Numbered from the stretch's first letter, positions 38,331 through 47,232 are shown. The stretch: DNA of 64,000 nucleotides from Fimbriiglobus ruber (GCF_002197845.1 NZ_NIDE01000017.1:852712-916711), one strand, 5' to 3'. Numbers and translations are program-made. The notes: generated by a model not told the origin, from the letters alone.

Positions 38331-40241
38331 CTACTTCGTCGCCCGCCGCTGGCGGAACGGGACGCTGGTCACGATCTCGGTCACGAGGGCGGAGAGCTTG
38401 TACCCGTTCTTTTGCATGGCGACGTGGGCATCCCGGACGGTGCAGTCGTCGTAGGCGTCGAGTTCGCGGCCGAGCGCGTATTCGAGGAGTTTCGCCGTGA
38501 AATTCTTGGCGAAGTCATCCTTCCGGGAGAGGATCACCCGCTTGAGATCGGCCGCCCCGCCGACCTTTTCGCCGGACGGGAGAACGCCGGTCGTGTCGAG
38601 CGGGTTGTCCGGCGTCCCTTCCCGCCAGGCGCCGACGGCGTTGTAATTGTCGAGAGCGAACCCGAGCGGGTCGATCTTGCGGTGGCAGCCGGCGCAGCTC
38701 GCCTGAGTCGCGTGCTGGGCGAGTTGCTCCTTGAAGGTCATAGGCGCCTTCTTTCCCTTGGCCGGCTTGTCGTCCTTGATCGTGCCCACGTTCGGCGGCG
38801 GGGGCGACGGCGGGGTGCCGAAGATCACGTCCAGCACGTATTTGCCACGCTGCGTCGGGCTGGTGCGGAATGTGTGCGAGGTCAGCGCGAGGACCGCCCC
38901 CATGCCGAGAACGCCGCCGCGGTGGTGGGCCGGTTCGAGCGTGACCTTGCGCAGCTTGTCACCGCTTACGCCAGCGATGCCGTAGTGCTTGGCCAGTGGC
39001 TCGTTCACGAACGTGTAGTCGGCATCGAGCAGGTCGAGGACGCTCCGGTCTTCGGTGCGGATCGCCTCGAAGAAGGCGATCACCTCGTCGCGCATGGCCC
39101 GCTTGAGTTGGTCGTTGAAGGTCGGGAAAAACTCGGTTGTGGGCCGCGCCGCGGTGAGTTTGTCGACGTGCAGCCACTGGATCGCGAAGCCGTTCGTGAG
39201 TGCCTTGGCCCGTTGGTCTTTCAGCATCCGCTGGACCTGTTTCTCCAGCACCGCGGGTGTGGAGAGTTGCCCCGCGTCGGCGAGTTTGAACAGTTCCGCG
39301 TCCGGCATCGTTGACCAGAGGAAGTACGACAGCCGGACGGCCAGTTCGTGGTCGTCGATCACAACGCCAGCCACCTTTCCGGCTGGCGGGCGATCCTCCT
39401 CAATGCGAAACAGAAACTGGGGCGACACCAGCACCGGCTTGAGCGTCGCACGGACGGCGTCCTCGAACGAGTCGCCTTTCGCCTTCGCGCGGTCGTAGAA
39501 CCCGAGCAAGCGGGCGACATCTTCCGCGCGGGCGGGGCGGCGGAACGCCCGGCGGGCGAGGTTGGTGACGATCTGCCTGGCCGCGTCGCGCTCGGGCAAC
39601 TTGTCGCCCGGTTTGACGACAAAGACGCGCTGCCGGGCGCCGTTCGCGTACCACTCGGACCCGAAGATGCGCTCGACCACCTTATCCGCGGCCGCGAAAT
39701 ACTTGTCCATCACGGCCGGGGAGAGCGACAGGTTGACCGCGAGGTTGTCGAAGTGCCCCTCGCCGACGGGATCTTCCGGGAGCCCGACGGCAGTACCAGC
39801 ATCGAACGGGACGCCGAAGAGGTCGTTGATTGTGTTGTTGTACTCGGTCCGTGTGAGCCGCCGGAGCGGGGCCGGCCCCGGGTCGCGGCGGGCCGGGTCG
39901 CAGTCGAGGTAGCCGGCCGCGAACGTCATCCACTGGACCAGCTTTTCCTTCTCGGGGGCCGTGGGCATCTTGGCCCCTTCGGGCGGCATTTCTCCGGTCG
40001 AGACCCGCCCCTTCGCCCGCTTCCACAGTTTCGGCCGGGCCAGGGCCGCGCCGTCGTCGGTGAAGGGGGCATAGTTCACGCCGCCCTCCTGCATGTCGTC
40101 GTTGTGGCACTTCGCGCAGTAAGTCGCCAGGAGCGGGCGAATCTCCTTGGCGAACGACGCGGGCGCCGCGTCGGCGGCCACCGCCGGACGTGCGGCGAAC
40201 GCAATCGAGACGGCGAGTAGAGCGAGAGGAAGTCGATTCAT
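38331..40241 (-). CDS. Exported cytochrome-type protein with DUF1587/DUF1592/DUF1588/DUF1585 domains
   Basis: Protein of 636 residues with a signal peptide (residues 1-23, MNRLPLALLAVSIAFAARPA). It has the haem-c motif C42-A-K-C-H46, then the DUF1587 segment RRLTRTEYNNTINDLFGV, DUF1592 (VRLSYFLWSTMPDAELF), and the DUF1588/DUF1585 end with a second CxxCH (CAGCHRKIDPLGFALDNYN). These planctomycete and myxobacterial proteins usually pair with a DUF1552 protein; none is present here, which is unusual. Function is unproven; roles in carbohydrate oxidation at the cell surface are assumed. The ATG at 40241 opens the signal peptide; the longer frame to 40295 would mask it. The gene lies after the 44-bp repeat. 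Confidence 0.9.
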   Translation of the reverse strand: MNRLPLALLAVSIAFAARPAVAADAAPASFAKEIRPLLATYCAKCHNDDMQEGGVNYAPFTDDGAALARPKLWKRAKGRVSTGEMPPEGAKMPTAPEKEKLVQWMTFAAGYLDCDPARRDPGPAPLRRLTRTEYNNTINDLFGVPFDAGTAVGLPEDPVGEGHFDNLAVNLSLSPAVMDKYFAAADKVVERIFGSEWYANGARQRVFVVKPGDKLPERDAARQIVTNLARRAFRRPARAEDVARLLGFYDRAKAKGDSFEDAVRATLKPVLVSPQFLFRIEEDRPPAGKVAGVVIDDHELAVRLSYFLWSTMPDAELFKLADAGQLSTPAVLEKQVQRMLKDQRAKALTNGFAIQWLHVDKLTAARPTTEFFPTFNDQLKRAMRDEVIAFFEAIRTEDRSVLDLLDADYTFVNEPLAKHYGIAGVSGDKLRKVTLEPAHHRGGVLGMGAVLALTSHTFRTSPTQRGKYVLDVIFGTPPSPPPPNVGTIKDDKPAKGKKAPMTFKEQLAQHATQASCAGCHRKIDPLGFALDNYNAVGAWREGTPDNPLDTTGVLPSGEKVGGAADLKRVILSRKDDFAKNFTAKLLEYALGRELDAYDDCTVRDAHVAMQKNGYKLSALVTEIVTSVPFRQRRATK

Positions 40242-40481
40242 GGATCGGGGAAACCGGCGCGTGCTTGCGGAATCCACAACAAGTGACGAAATCATAGTAC
40301 GATGAAAGTGACTGCTTGAGCGGGTCGCCCGGCGAAATCGCGACCTTACAATACCTTTCCCCGATCCGTCCCCATCCTTCCCGGATTGGCGACTTTCGAC
40401 TCGTGGCCGCTATTTCCTTGTCAGCGAACGGGTTTCCGAGTTTGATAGAGTGAAACAACGCCCCATGCCCCGGACCCCACC

Positions 40482-40895
40482 ATGCCAGACATCACCCGGG
40501 AAATGCTGCGCGATTACCTGAACGACTCCCTGCCGGACACCGAGGCGGTGGCGGTCGAAAAGGCGCTCCGCGAGAAGCCGGCCGTGCAGGCTCTTTTCAA
40601 CCAGATCCGGCAGGAAGTCGACCGCGGCGAGCATTCGGTCGGCGCGGTCTGGCGGCGTGAGCGGGTGTCGTGCCCGACGCGCGAGCAGATCGGCCTGTTT
40701 CTGATGCAGGCGCTCGACCCGGACCACCACGACTACATCGAGTTCCATCTGAAAACGATCGCGTGCCCGCTCTGCCTGGCCAACCACGACGACCTGGCCC
40801 GCCTCCAGACGGAACCTGCCGAACACCGTGAAACCCGCAAGCGGCGGATCGTCGATTCGAGCGCCGGCCGGTTGCGCGACGTGGCCGGGAGCTGA
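40482..40895 (+). CDS. Small protein with anti-sigma-like zinc motif
   Basis: Protein of 137 residues, mostly helical. It begins MPDITREMLRDYLNDSLPDT, a layout frequent in planctomycete anti-sigma-type or sigma-associated proteins. In the C-terminal half, HLKTIACPLCLANHDDL contains H-x5-C-x2-C, reminiscent of the ZAS zinc anti-sigma motif (H-x3-C-x2-C) but with wider spacing. No membrane segment is present, so it would be a soluble regulator. There is no sigma-factor gene next to it: the divergent neighbour is the DUF1592 cytochrome gene and the following gene is an antiporter. Function is unproven; the family resemblance is modest. Confidence 0.65.
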   Translation: MPDITREMLRDYLNDSLPDTEAVAVEKALREKPAVQALFNQIRQEVDRGEHSVGAVWRRERVSCPTREQIGLFLMQALDPDHHDYIEFHLKTIACPLCLANHDDLARLQTEPAEHRETRKRRIVDSSAGRLRDVAGS

Positions 40896-41034
40896 AACGG
40901 GGGCCCGCAAAGACACGATCGACGGCTGCTTCTACCGGAGTGGCCCTCTGTAAGTTCGTCCGCCCGCAAGAGGTATCCCACACAGCCTTCCCGAATCGTC
41001 TCTTCGCAGTCCCTGCCGCCCGGAGTCGCCTCAA

Positions 41035-42531
41035 GTGCTGCCGTTTGCGACCGTCGACCCGACCGTCTCCGCCGATGCGGTACGGGCTCTCACCAAGTTA
41101 CACGTCGAAGATCTGATCCTGCCGGTTCTGATCCAGCTCGGGGCCATCATTTTCGTGGCCCGTGTGTTCGGGGCTCTGTTCCGGTGGCTCGGTCAACCGG
41201 GCGTGGTCGGTGAGGTCGTGGGCGGCATCCTCATGGGACCGTCCCTGTTCGGGTGGCTCTTCCCGGACTTGTTCGCGTTCGTGTTTCGCCCCGACTTGCC
41301 GGGCGTGCCGGACGCTTTAACCCGGGCCGCCTTCCCCAAGGTGTTCGACGTCCTCGCGCAGATCGGGCTAATCCTCCTGCTCTTTCAGATCGGGCTGGAG
41401 TTCGATTTCGGCCACCTCAAGGTGAAGGGGCGGGCGGCGGTGTTGATTTGCGTGATCGGGACCGCGTTCCCGTTCGCTCTCGGTGTCGGCCTGGCCCCGC
41501 TCGTTCAAGGCAGCCTGGAACCGCACCCGGAGAAGGGGCCGGTCCCGCTCTTCGGGCTGACACTATTCCTCGGCACGGCGATGTGCATCACCGCGCTGCC
41601 GACGCTCGGCCGGATGATGATCGAGATGGGCATCAACCGGACCCGCATGGCGACCGTCGTCGTCACCGCGGCGGCCGTCGGGGACGCGATTGGGTGGATT
41701 TTGCTGGCAACCGTCGCGGCCCTGTCAGCGTCTGCGTACCACCCGACCGAGACCGCGAAAATGGTCGGGCTGACGGTCGCGTTCGCCGCGTTCATGTATC
41801 TCGTCGTCCGCCCCGTACTCGGGCGGTACTTTCGGAAGACACTGCTGAAAAACCAGGGCCAGCTCTCGATGAACGCCCTGGCGGTGCTGCTCGTCGCCCT
41901 GCTGGTGTGTTCGATCGCCACGAACAAGATCGGGATCTTCGCCATCTTCGGTGCGTTCCTACTCGGTGCTTTGCTATCGGACGAGCCCGCGTTCCGGGCG
42001 GCTGTGACGGTCCGGCTGCGCGACTTCGTGAACGCCTTCTTCTTGCCCATCTTCTTCACCAACACCGGTCTCCGAACGGACATCAACTCGCTCCCCGGCG
42101 GAACCATGTGGGTGGTGTGCGGGGCGGTGGTCGCGGCCGCGGTCGTCGGCAAGCTCGGCGGGTGTGCCGTTGCCGCCCGTCTGACGGGTTCCTCCTGGCG
42201 GGAATCGCTCCTCATCGGGGCGATGATGAACACCCGTGGGCTGATGGAACTGATCGTCATCAACGTCGGGTATGACCTCGGGGTGATCCCGCGGAGCCTG
42301 TTCTGTATGCTGGTGTTGATGGCGGTCATCACAACCATGATGACGACACCGATCGTCCTCTGGCTCCGCCGCGGGACCGAACTTGAGGAACCGATCGCCC
42401 GAAGCGGATTCCTCGGCGGGCCACTCCCGCCGCAAGCCGCCGAGACACGAGATCGGGTCGACGAAGAGTGCCCGACAGGTGGAGAGCCGGACGAACGGGT
42501 GACGAAGCGCATCGCCCGCGACAGGTTTTGA
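41035..42531 (+). CDS. CPA2-family cation:proton antiporter (KefB/NapA-like)
   Basis: Integral membrane protein of 498 residues with about 12-13 hydrophobic segments. The start of the Na/H exchanger domain reads VARVFGALFRWLGQPGVVGE and GGILMGPSLFGWLFPDL, typical of the CPA2 family; the mid-membrane stretch FQIGLEFDF and the conserved TALPTLGRMM and TAAAVGDAIGWILLA (Asp in the ion-binding crossing helix) follow. The last 60 residues are hydrophilic and lack a TrkA-N domain, so the protein is shorter than KefB. It exchanges Na+ or K+ for H+. Start is GTG 41035. Its stop codon lies inside the left arm of the perfect palindrome at 42524-42596. Confidence 0.9.
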   Translation: MLPFATVDPTVSADAVRALTKLHVEDLILPVLIQLGAIIFVARVFGALFRWLGQPGVVGEVVGGILMGPSLFGWLFPDLFAFVFRPDLPGVPDALTRAAFPKVFDVLAQIGLILLLFQIGLEFDFGHLKVKGRAAVLICVIGTAFPFALGVGLAPLVQGSLEPHPEKGPVPLFGLTLFLGTAMCITALPTLGRMMIEMGINRTRMATVVVTAAAVGDAIGWILLATVAALSASAYHPTETAKMVGLTVAFAAFMYLVVRPVLGRYFRKTLLKNQGQLSMNALAVLLVALLVCSIATNKIGIFAIFGAFLLGALLSDEPAFRAAVTVRLRDFVNAFFLPIFFTNTGLRTDINSLPGGTMWVVCGAVVAAAVVGKLGGCAVAARLTGSSWRESLLIGAMMNTRGLMELIVINVGYDLGVIPRSLFCMLVLMAVITTMMTTPIVLWLRRGTELEEPIARSGFLGGPLPPQAAETRDRVDEECPTGGEPDERVTKRIARDRF

Positions 42532-42596
42532 GCCCCGAAGGGGCGGCAGAGAATAGCTCTGAGCTATTCTCTGCCGCCCCTTCGGGGCTCAAAACC
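42524..42596. terminator. Perfect 36-bp-arm hairpin overlapping the antiporter stop codon
   Basis: Arms 42524-42559 and 42561-42596 are perfect complements around one central base, giving a hairpin with T tract on one side and A tract on the other. It overlaps the last bases of the antiporter gene (stop 42529-42531) and ends 34 bp before pyrF. It could terminate the antiporter transcript, or form a cruciform. Confidence 0.9.
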
Positions 42597-42630
42597 AACC
42601 ACCCGAGACAGTGCTTTTGCGAAAGGTGCC

Positions 42631-43527
42631 ATGCTCTCGTTCCCAGATCGACTGGCTGACGCGGTGCGGAAGAAAGGCCCTCTGTGCGTCGGCATCGACC
42701 CGCGCTGGGACGCACTCCCGACCGCGATCCGGGAAGTGTACGCCGACCTCCCGCCCGCGGACCGCGCCGCGGCGGCCGTCCTCGATTTCGGGCTGCGGGT
42801 TCTCGAACTGGTCGCCCCGTTCGCGGGCGTGGTCAAGCCGCAATCGGCTTTCTTTGAGTTGCTCGGACCGCCCGGTATGCGGGTTTTGCAAGAACTCCTC
42901 ATCCGCGCGAATGACCTCGGTTTCGTCACCATCCTCGATGCCAAACGCGGCGACATCGCCAGCACGGCGACCGCTTACGCGGACGCGGCCTTCGCCGGGG
43001 CCGCGATCGACAACGAAGTCGTTCCCGTCTGGGACGCCGACTCACTGACCGTGAACCCCTACCTGGGTGAAGACGCGGTCGAGCCGTTTGTCACTGCCGC
43101 CCGCGCTTCGGGCCGCGGGCTGTTCGTGCTGGTGCGAACGAGTAACGCCGGCGCGGGGCTGTTCCAAAACCTGGTCTGCGACGGCAAGCCGATCTACTTA
43201 CACGTCGGCGAGGCGGTCGCCCGATGGAACGCGAATACCATCGGGCAATGCGGTCTGGGGGCGATCGGAGCCGTGGTGGGCGCGACGCACCCGCGCGAAC
43301 TCGTCGAGCTCCGCGCCGCGCTACCGAACGTTTGGTTCCTGGTTCCCGGGTACGGCGCCCAGGGCGGCACCGCGGCCGACATCCGCGCCGCCTACCGACC
43401 AGACGGACTGGGCGCGGTGGTGAACAGCAGCCGCGGCGTGACGTTTCCCTTCCGTCCGGACGATCCGGCCTGGGAAGCCAAGGTGACAGAGGCGGCCCGT
43501 AAAGCGAGCGCGGAACTGCGTTCGTAA
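42631..43527 (+). CDS. pyrF: Orotidine-5'-phosphate decarboxylase
   Basis: 298-residue enzyme catalysing OMP to UMP, the last step of de novo UMP synthesis. It belongs to the longer type-2 PyrF group: the start FPDRLADAVRKKGPLCVGID, the substrate lysine in GVVKPQSAFFE, the catalytic DAKRGDI block (Asp, Lys, Asp), and VNPYLGEDAVEPF, ending in FLVPGYGAQGGTAADI and VVNSSRGVTFP (phosphate site). ATG 42631 starts at the usual position. It lies just downstream of the long palindrome, so it probably has its own promoter, and is convergent with the MocR-like gene. Confidence 0.95.
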   Translation: MLSFPDRLADAVRKKGPLCVGIDPRWDALPTAIREVYADLPPADRAAAAVLDFGLRVLELVAPFAGVVKPQSAFFELLGPPGMRVLQELLIRANDLGFVTILDAKRGDIASTATAYADAAFAGAAIDNEVVPVWDADSLTVNPYLGEDAVEPFVTAARASGRGLFVLVRTSNAGAGLFQNLVCDGKPIYLHVGEAVARWNANTIGQCGLGAIGAVVGATHPRELVELRAALPNVWFLVPGYGAQGGTAADIRAAYRPDGLGAVVNSSRGVTFPFRPDDPAWEAKVTEAARKASAELRS

Positions 43528-43553
43528 CTCGGCGGGCACACTCGACCTGACGC

Positions 43554-45053
43554 CTACTGACCCTCTTGAAGCGCCCGCCCCCACGCCTTCATCGCCTGTC
43601 GTGCCGCCTTGGGCGGGTACGCGGCGTATCCCAAAATCCGTCGACTGTCCGGTCCCGGCGTGGCCTTGTAACCGGATAGCGCGTGCGACTCGATACCAGC
43701 CGCAACAGCCGCGTCCATAACGGATTCTTCGGCGCTATCGACCAGCCTCGCAACGAGGTGCATCCCCACATCTGCTGGCGACAGATCGATCGCACCCGCG
43801 AGTTCCGCCTTCGCGGCCGCGACGACGACCGCCTGTCGCTCGGCGTACAGCGTCCGCATTCGCCGGAGGTGCCGCGAGAAGTGGCCGCCGTCGATGAAGT
43901 CAGCCAGCACGGCTTGAATCAGCGGCGGCGAGTGGCGGTCGGTGAGCCAGCGGGCCGCCAGGAACGCGGGCGTCAGGTCGGCCGGCACGACCAGATACCC
44001 CAGGCGGAGGGCCGGGAATAACACCTTGCTGAACGTGCCCATGTAGACCACCCGCCCGTTTCGGTCGAGCCCCTGAAGGGCGGGCAACGGCCGACCGGCG
44101 TAGCGGAATTCCCCGGCGTAGTCGTCTTCTAGCACCCACCCGCCGACCCGGTCGGCCCACGCGAGCAGTTCCAACCGGCGGGACAGAGTCATGGTCACGC
44201 CCAGCGGCCACTGGCAACTCGGCGTCACGTAAGCCAGTCGGGCCTTCGGCCGCAACCGCTGGCCCGCCGCCACGTCCAACCCGTCCGCGTCGACCGGCAC
44301 GGGCACCACCTCCACTCCCGCCATCTCGAACACCGGCTTGGCGGGAAGGTAACCCGGCTCCTCCAGCCAAACCGCGTCGCCGGGGTCGAGCAACAGCCGG
44401 GCGATCAGATCGATCCCCTGTTGCGCGCCCGCCGTGACGACGACCTCGTCCGGCGTACACCGCACCCCGCGGGATGCCCCGAGGTAGCCGGCGATCGCTT
44501 CCCGTAGCGGGCGGTAGCCGAGCGGGTCGTCGCGGTGCATCAGGTCGCGCGGGAGGCGCCGCTGTCGCCGGGTGGTCAGCCGCTCCCACACGTCCCGCGG
44601 GAAAGCGTCCAGCGCCGGCAAGTGAGGCCGAAATGGTCGTGGCGGCCGGCCGCCATCCAGATTCGGCCAGCGGGCGTAAGTCGCGATCGTCTTGCCGCGG
44701 GCGGACAGCCCGGAGCGTCGGTCGGCGACCGGCACGGCTGCGGGCCGCGGGCGTGGGGCGTTCAGCAACCGCTCGGGAAGGATTTGCGAGACGCGCGTCC
44801 CCGAACCGACCGCCGCGGCAAGATAACCCTCGGCCGCAAGTTGCTCGTAAGCCGCTGCGACGGTGATGCGGCCGATGCCGAGGGTACCGGCGAGCCGCCG
44901 GGTCGAGGGCACGCGCTCGCCCGGCCGCAGGAGGCCGTCGAGTATCGCTCGCCGGAGTTGGTCCTGAAGTTGCCGGTAAATCGGCGTGGCGGTATCCGGA
45001 TCGAGGACCAGGGTGTCCAAGTCGAAACGCAGGGCGCGCGAAGGTGTCGCCAT
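43554..45053 (-). CDS. MocR/PdxR-type GntR regulator with aminotransferase domain
   Basis: Protein of 499 residues. The N-terminal winged helix (about 18-90) reads TPIYRQLQDQLRRAILDGLL, then PSTRRLAGTLGIGRITVAAA. The C-terminal type-I aminotransferase domain (about 120-495) has WLEEPGYLPAK, VTPSCQWPLG and the PLP-lysine region YMGTFSKVLFPALRLGY, with LEDDYAGEFRY before it. MocR proteins bind PLP and regulate pyridoxal, GABA or taurine genes. The gene is divergent from a CMD-type/cupin pair, a likely target, with a 58-bp perfect inverted repeat in the shared intergenic region. The effector is unknown. Confidence 0.92.
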   Translation of the reverse strand: MATPSRALRFDLDTLVLDPDTATPIYRQLQDQLRRAILDGLLRPGERVPSTRRLAGTLGIGRITVAAAYEQLAAEGYLAAAVGSGTRVSQILPERLLNAPRPRPAAVPVADRRSGLSARGKTIATYARWPNLDGGRPPRPFRPHLPALDAFPRDVWERLTTRRQRRLPRDLMHRDDPLGYRPLREAIAGYLGASRGVRCTPDEVVVTAGAQQGIDLIARLLLDPGDAVWLEEPGYLPAKPVFEMAGVEVVPVPVDADGLDVAAGQRLRPKARLAYVTPSCQWPLGVTMTLSRRLELLAWADRVGGWVLEDDYAGEFRYAGRPLPALQGLDRNGRVVYMGTFSKVLFPALRLGYLVVPADLTPAFLAARWLTDRHSPPLIQAVLADFIDGGHFSRHLRRMRTLYAERQAVVVAAAKAELAGAIDLSPADVGMHLVARLVDSAEESVMDAAVAAGIESHALSGYKATPGPDSRRILGYAAYPPKAARQAMKAWGRALQEGQ

Positions 45054-45438
45054 GCCAAAGTGGCCCTATCACGAGTGACGCAAGTGGCTCTTTGATCCGG
45101 TCCACTTTAGCTTACGATTCCTACACGGCTCGCGCTCAAACGGCCGCGGAATCTCATTACGGGATCCCGGCCGGTCTCCGGTGGTCGGTGCGGTCATTTC
45201 CCCGGTGTCCCCGGGCTCCCGCCCGGGTCTACGTTCGGCCGCCCCGGAGGGGCGGAAATCCGGCGCCCGTGTGAGAAACCGGACACAACGACCGTTCGCG
45301 GTCTTCCGCCCCTCCGGGGCGGCCGAACGTAGACCCGGGCGGGAGCCCGGGGACACCGGGGCCCGACTGGATGCACGAACAGGACCGGCCGACCGGGATC
45401 GGATACCAGCACCCGGATCGTGCATCAGGAGATCAGCG
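45054..45438. promoter_or_regulatory. Divergent intergenic region of MocR and CMD/AhpD-like genes
   Basis: 385-bp non-coding region between two divergent genes. It must hold both promoters; no clear boxes are seen. The 162-bp inverted repeat at 45200-45361 occupies its centre. Near the CMD start, AGGAG at 45427-45431 is a good ribosome site. Confidence 0.6.
45200..45361. repeat. Perfect 58-bp inverted repeat
   Basis: Arms 45200-45257 and 45304-45361 match without error and enclose 46 nt. Each arm contains its own short palindromes such as CCCGGGC-type and GCCCCGGAGGGGC. Each arm resembles the GC-rich dispersed palindromes of Gemmataceae. Confidence 0.95.
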
Positions 45439-45903
45439 ATGCAAGCCAGACTCGATTACGCGAAAGCTGCACCCGGCGCCGTCAAGGCGATGTTCGGTCT
45501 GGAAGTCTATTTGAAAGCCTGTGGCCTGGAGCACCCGCTTCTGGAACTGGTGAAGACCCGGGCGTCCCAGATCAACGGCTGCGCCTTCTGCCTCGACATG
45601 CACACCAAGGACGCGCGGGCGGCCGGTGAGACGGAACAGCGCCTGTATCTGCTGAACGCCTGGCGGGAGGCGCCGTTTTACACCGCCCGCGAACGGGCCG
45701 CCCTGGCCTGGACCGAGGCCGTCACCCGCGTGACCGACGGGCACGTACCCGACGCGGTCTTCGAGGAAGTCCGCGGGCAGTTTACGGACAAGGAACTTGC
45801 CGACCTGACCCTGGCGGTCGCGGCGATCAACGCCTGGAACCGGCTGGCGATCAGCTTCCGGTCCGTCCCCGGCGCCTACCAACCCGGCCAACCCCTTCAC
45901 TAA
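45439..45903 (+). CDS. Carboxymuconolactone decarboxylase / AhpD-like protein
   Basis: 154-residue all-helical protein of the CMD/AhpD family (YcdF/YurZ-type alkylhydroperoxidase-like). The key stretch is LVKTRASQINGCAFCLDMHT: C-x-x-C followed by H three residues on, the redox-active motif of AhpD-like peroxidases. Helices VYLKACGLEHPLLELV and AAINAWNRLAISFR complete the fold. AGGAG at 45427-45431 supports ATG 45439; longer upstream frames run through the inverted repeat. It is followed by a cupin gene 14 bp later and divergent from a MocR regulator, so it is probably a member of a small stress or detoxification operon. Confidence 0.9.
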   Translation: MQARLDYAKAAPGAVKAMFGLEVYLKACGLEHPLLELVKTRASQINGCAFCLDMHTKDARAAGETEQRLYLLNAWREAPFYTARERAALAWTEAVTRVTDGHVPDAVFEEVRGQFTDKELADLTLAVAAINAWNRLAISFRSVPGAYQPGQPLH

Positions 45904-45917
45904 CGCGGAGAATCGCC

Positions 45918-46352
45918 ATGACACGAACGCTGACGACCCTCGCCCTCGGTATCCTGCTCGGGGCCGGCGGACTGGCCCTGGCCCGACACGACGATCACGC
46001 GGCCGGAGCCAAGGTCAAGCCGCTGATGTCGGAAGACATCGCCGAGAAAATCGACGGCCGGGAGGCCCGGGTGACGATTTCCGAAGTCTCGTGGGGTCCG
46101 GGCGGGACGAGTACGCCGCACCGCCACCCGGGGGCAGTCTTCGGCTACGTACTGGAAGGCGAGTTTGAAACCCAGCTCGAAGGGCAACCGCTCAAGAAAC
46201 TGAAAGCCGGCGACACCTTTTACGAGCCGACGATGGCTCTCCACGCCGTCTCCCGGAACCCGAGCCGGACGGCCAACACGCGGGTGCTGGCCGTCATCGT
46301 CCACCCGCGGGACGCGAAGGCCATTGTCGTGCCCGAGAAGCCGAAAGAGTAG
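45918..46352 (+). CDS. Exported cupin-domain protein
   Basis: Small single-domain cupin of 144 residues with a signal peptide (about 1-22, RTLTTLALGILLGAGGLALA). Cupin motif 1 is seen in TPHRHPGAVFGYVLEGEFE (His ligands), and motif 2 is GDTFYEPTMALHAV (His). It is of the size of quercetinase-like or metal-binding storage cupins; substrate is unknown. It overlaps neither neighbour but lies 14 bp after the CMD gene, so they form one operon. The His ligands are intact (H-x-H ... E ... H), so metal binding is likely. Confidence 0.9.
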   Translation: MTRTLTTLALGILLGAGGLALARHDDHAAGAKVKPLMSEDIAEKIDGREARVTISEVSWGPGGTSTPHRHPGAVFGYVLEGEFETQLEGQPLKKLKAGDTFYEPTMALHAVSRNPSRTANTRVLAVIVHPRDAKAIVVPEKPKE

Positions 46353-46383
46353 CGCGAAGTTGGTTCGGAATCGGCCGCGTTAC

Positions 46384-47232
46384 CTATACGTCAATCCGTT
46401 CGCCGGCCGCGTGCTTGAAATTCCGCGGCCGGCTCGCCCGACTCATTCCTGTTCCCACCGGCACGCGGGCACTCACGACCGTGATGGGTTCCCGGGCCGT
46501 CGGCCCGATCCCACGGACGACCTCGCGCCACCAGAACCCGAGGAGTACGCGCAACGTCTTGGGCACTTCCCACAGCGAGACCTTGCTCGCCCCGCCGAGT
46601 CGCGGGCGGTGGGTGACCGGGCGTTCGATCACGTCGAAGCCGAGCAGACGGGCACGGGTCATCATTTCCGTGTTCACGAAGAACCCACGCGCGGCCGGCA
46701 ACAACCGGACCACGACCTCTCGCCGAAACACCTTCAGCGCGCAATCCACATCGCGAATCCGTGTCCCGAGCAGCGTGCGGGCGAGGAGGTTATAGCCGCG
46801 CGAAAGTACCCGCCGTCGCCACGGGTCTTTCCGGTCCGCCCGGTAGCCCACGGCGATATCAGTGTTGTCAACGAGTGCGGCCAGCGTACTGAGATCCCGG
46901 AGGTCGAACTGGCCGTCCGCGTCGGTGAAAGCGACTCGCTCGAACGCCGCAGCCTCGAACCCGGTCCGCAGCGCGGCCCCGTACCCACGGTTACGCGGGT
47001 GCCACAACAGGCGGACGCGCGGGAATTCGCCGAGCAACGCGGCAACGATCGCGGCCGTGTCGTCGCCACTGCCGTCGTCCACGACGAGGATTTCGTACTC
47101 GTCGAACAACTCGCCCAGTGCCTCGTCCGCTTCGCGGACGGCGTGGGCGATCACGGCAGCCTCGTTGTACGCGGGGACGACCAGACTCAGGCTGGAAGCG
47201 TGCGGGCGTGCCGTGAGTGGGTTCGCGTCCAT
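46384..47232 (-). CDS. Family 2 glycosyltransferase (dolichyl-phosphate mannose synthase-like)
   Basis: 282-residue GT2 enzyme. The GT-A fold shows LSLVVPAYNEAAVIAHAV, ILVVDDGSGDDTAAIV, HPRNRGYGAALRTGFE and FTDADGQFDLRDL (DxD metal site), then DVDCALKVFRRE and GFFVNTEMMTRARLLGFDV, all typical of DPM1/Ppm1-like or undecaprenyl-phosphate transferases. There is no clear transmembrane helix at the C-terminus. It probably transfers a sugar from a nucleotide donor to a polyprenyl phosphate. The start ATG 47232 fits the family. It is isolated and convergent with the cupin gene. Confidence 0.92.
   Translation of the reverse strand: MDANPLTARPHASSLSLVVPAYNEAAVIAHAVREADEALGELFDEYEILVVDDGSGDDTAAIVAALLGEFPRVRLLWHPRNRGYGAALRTGFEAAAFERVAFTDADGQFDLRDLSTLAALVDNTDIAVGYRADRKDPWRRRVLSRGYNLLARTLLGTRIRDVDCALKVFRREVVVRLLPAARGFFVNTEMMTRARLLGFDVIERPVTHRPRLGGASKVSLWEVPKTLRVLLGFWWREVVRGIGPTAREPITVVSARVPVGTGMSRASRPRNFKHAAGERIDV

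Noticed and set aside
37704..39314. 536-codon plus-strand frame spanning the 44-bp inverted repeat
   Set aside because: It crosses two recognised minus-strand genes and the palindrome; the middle peptide (FTQINADP, YLRESAA) is the usual translation of dispersed repeats.
40482..40895. Certain anti-sigma factor
   Set aside because: The Cys/His spacing (H-x5-C-x2-C) departs from the ZAS motif and no sigma gene is adjacent; kept only as a resemblance.
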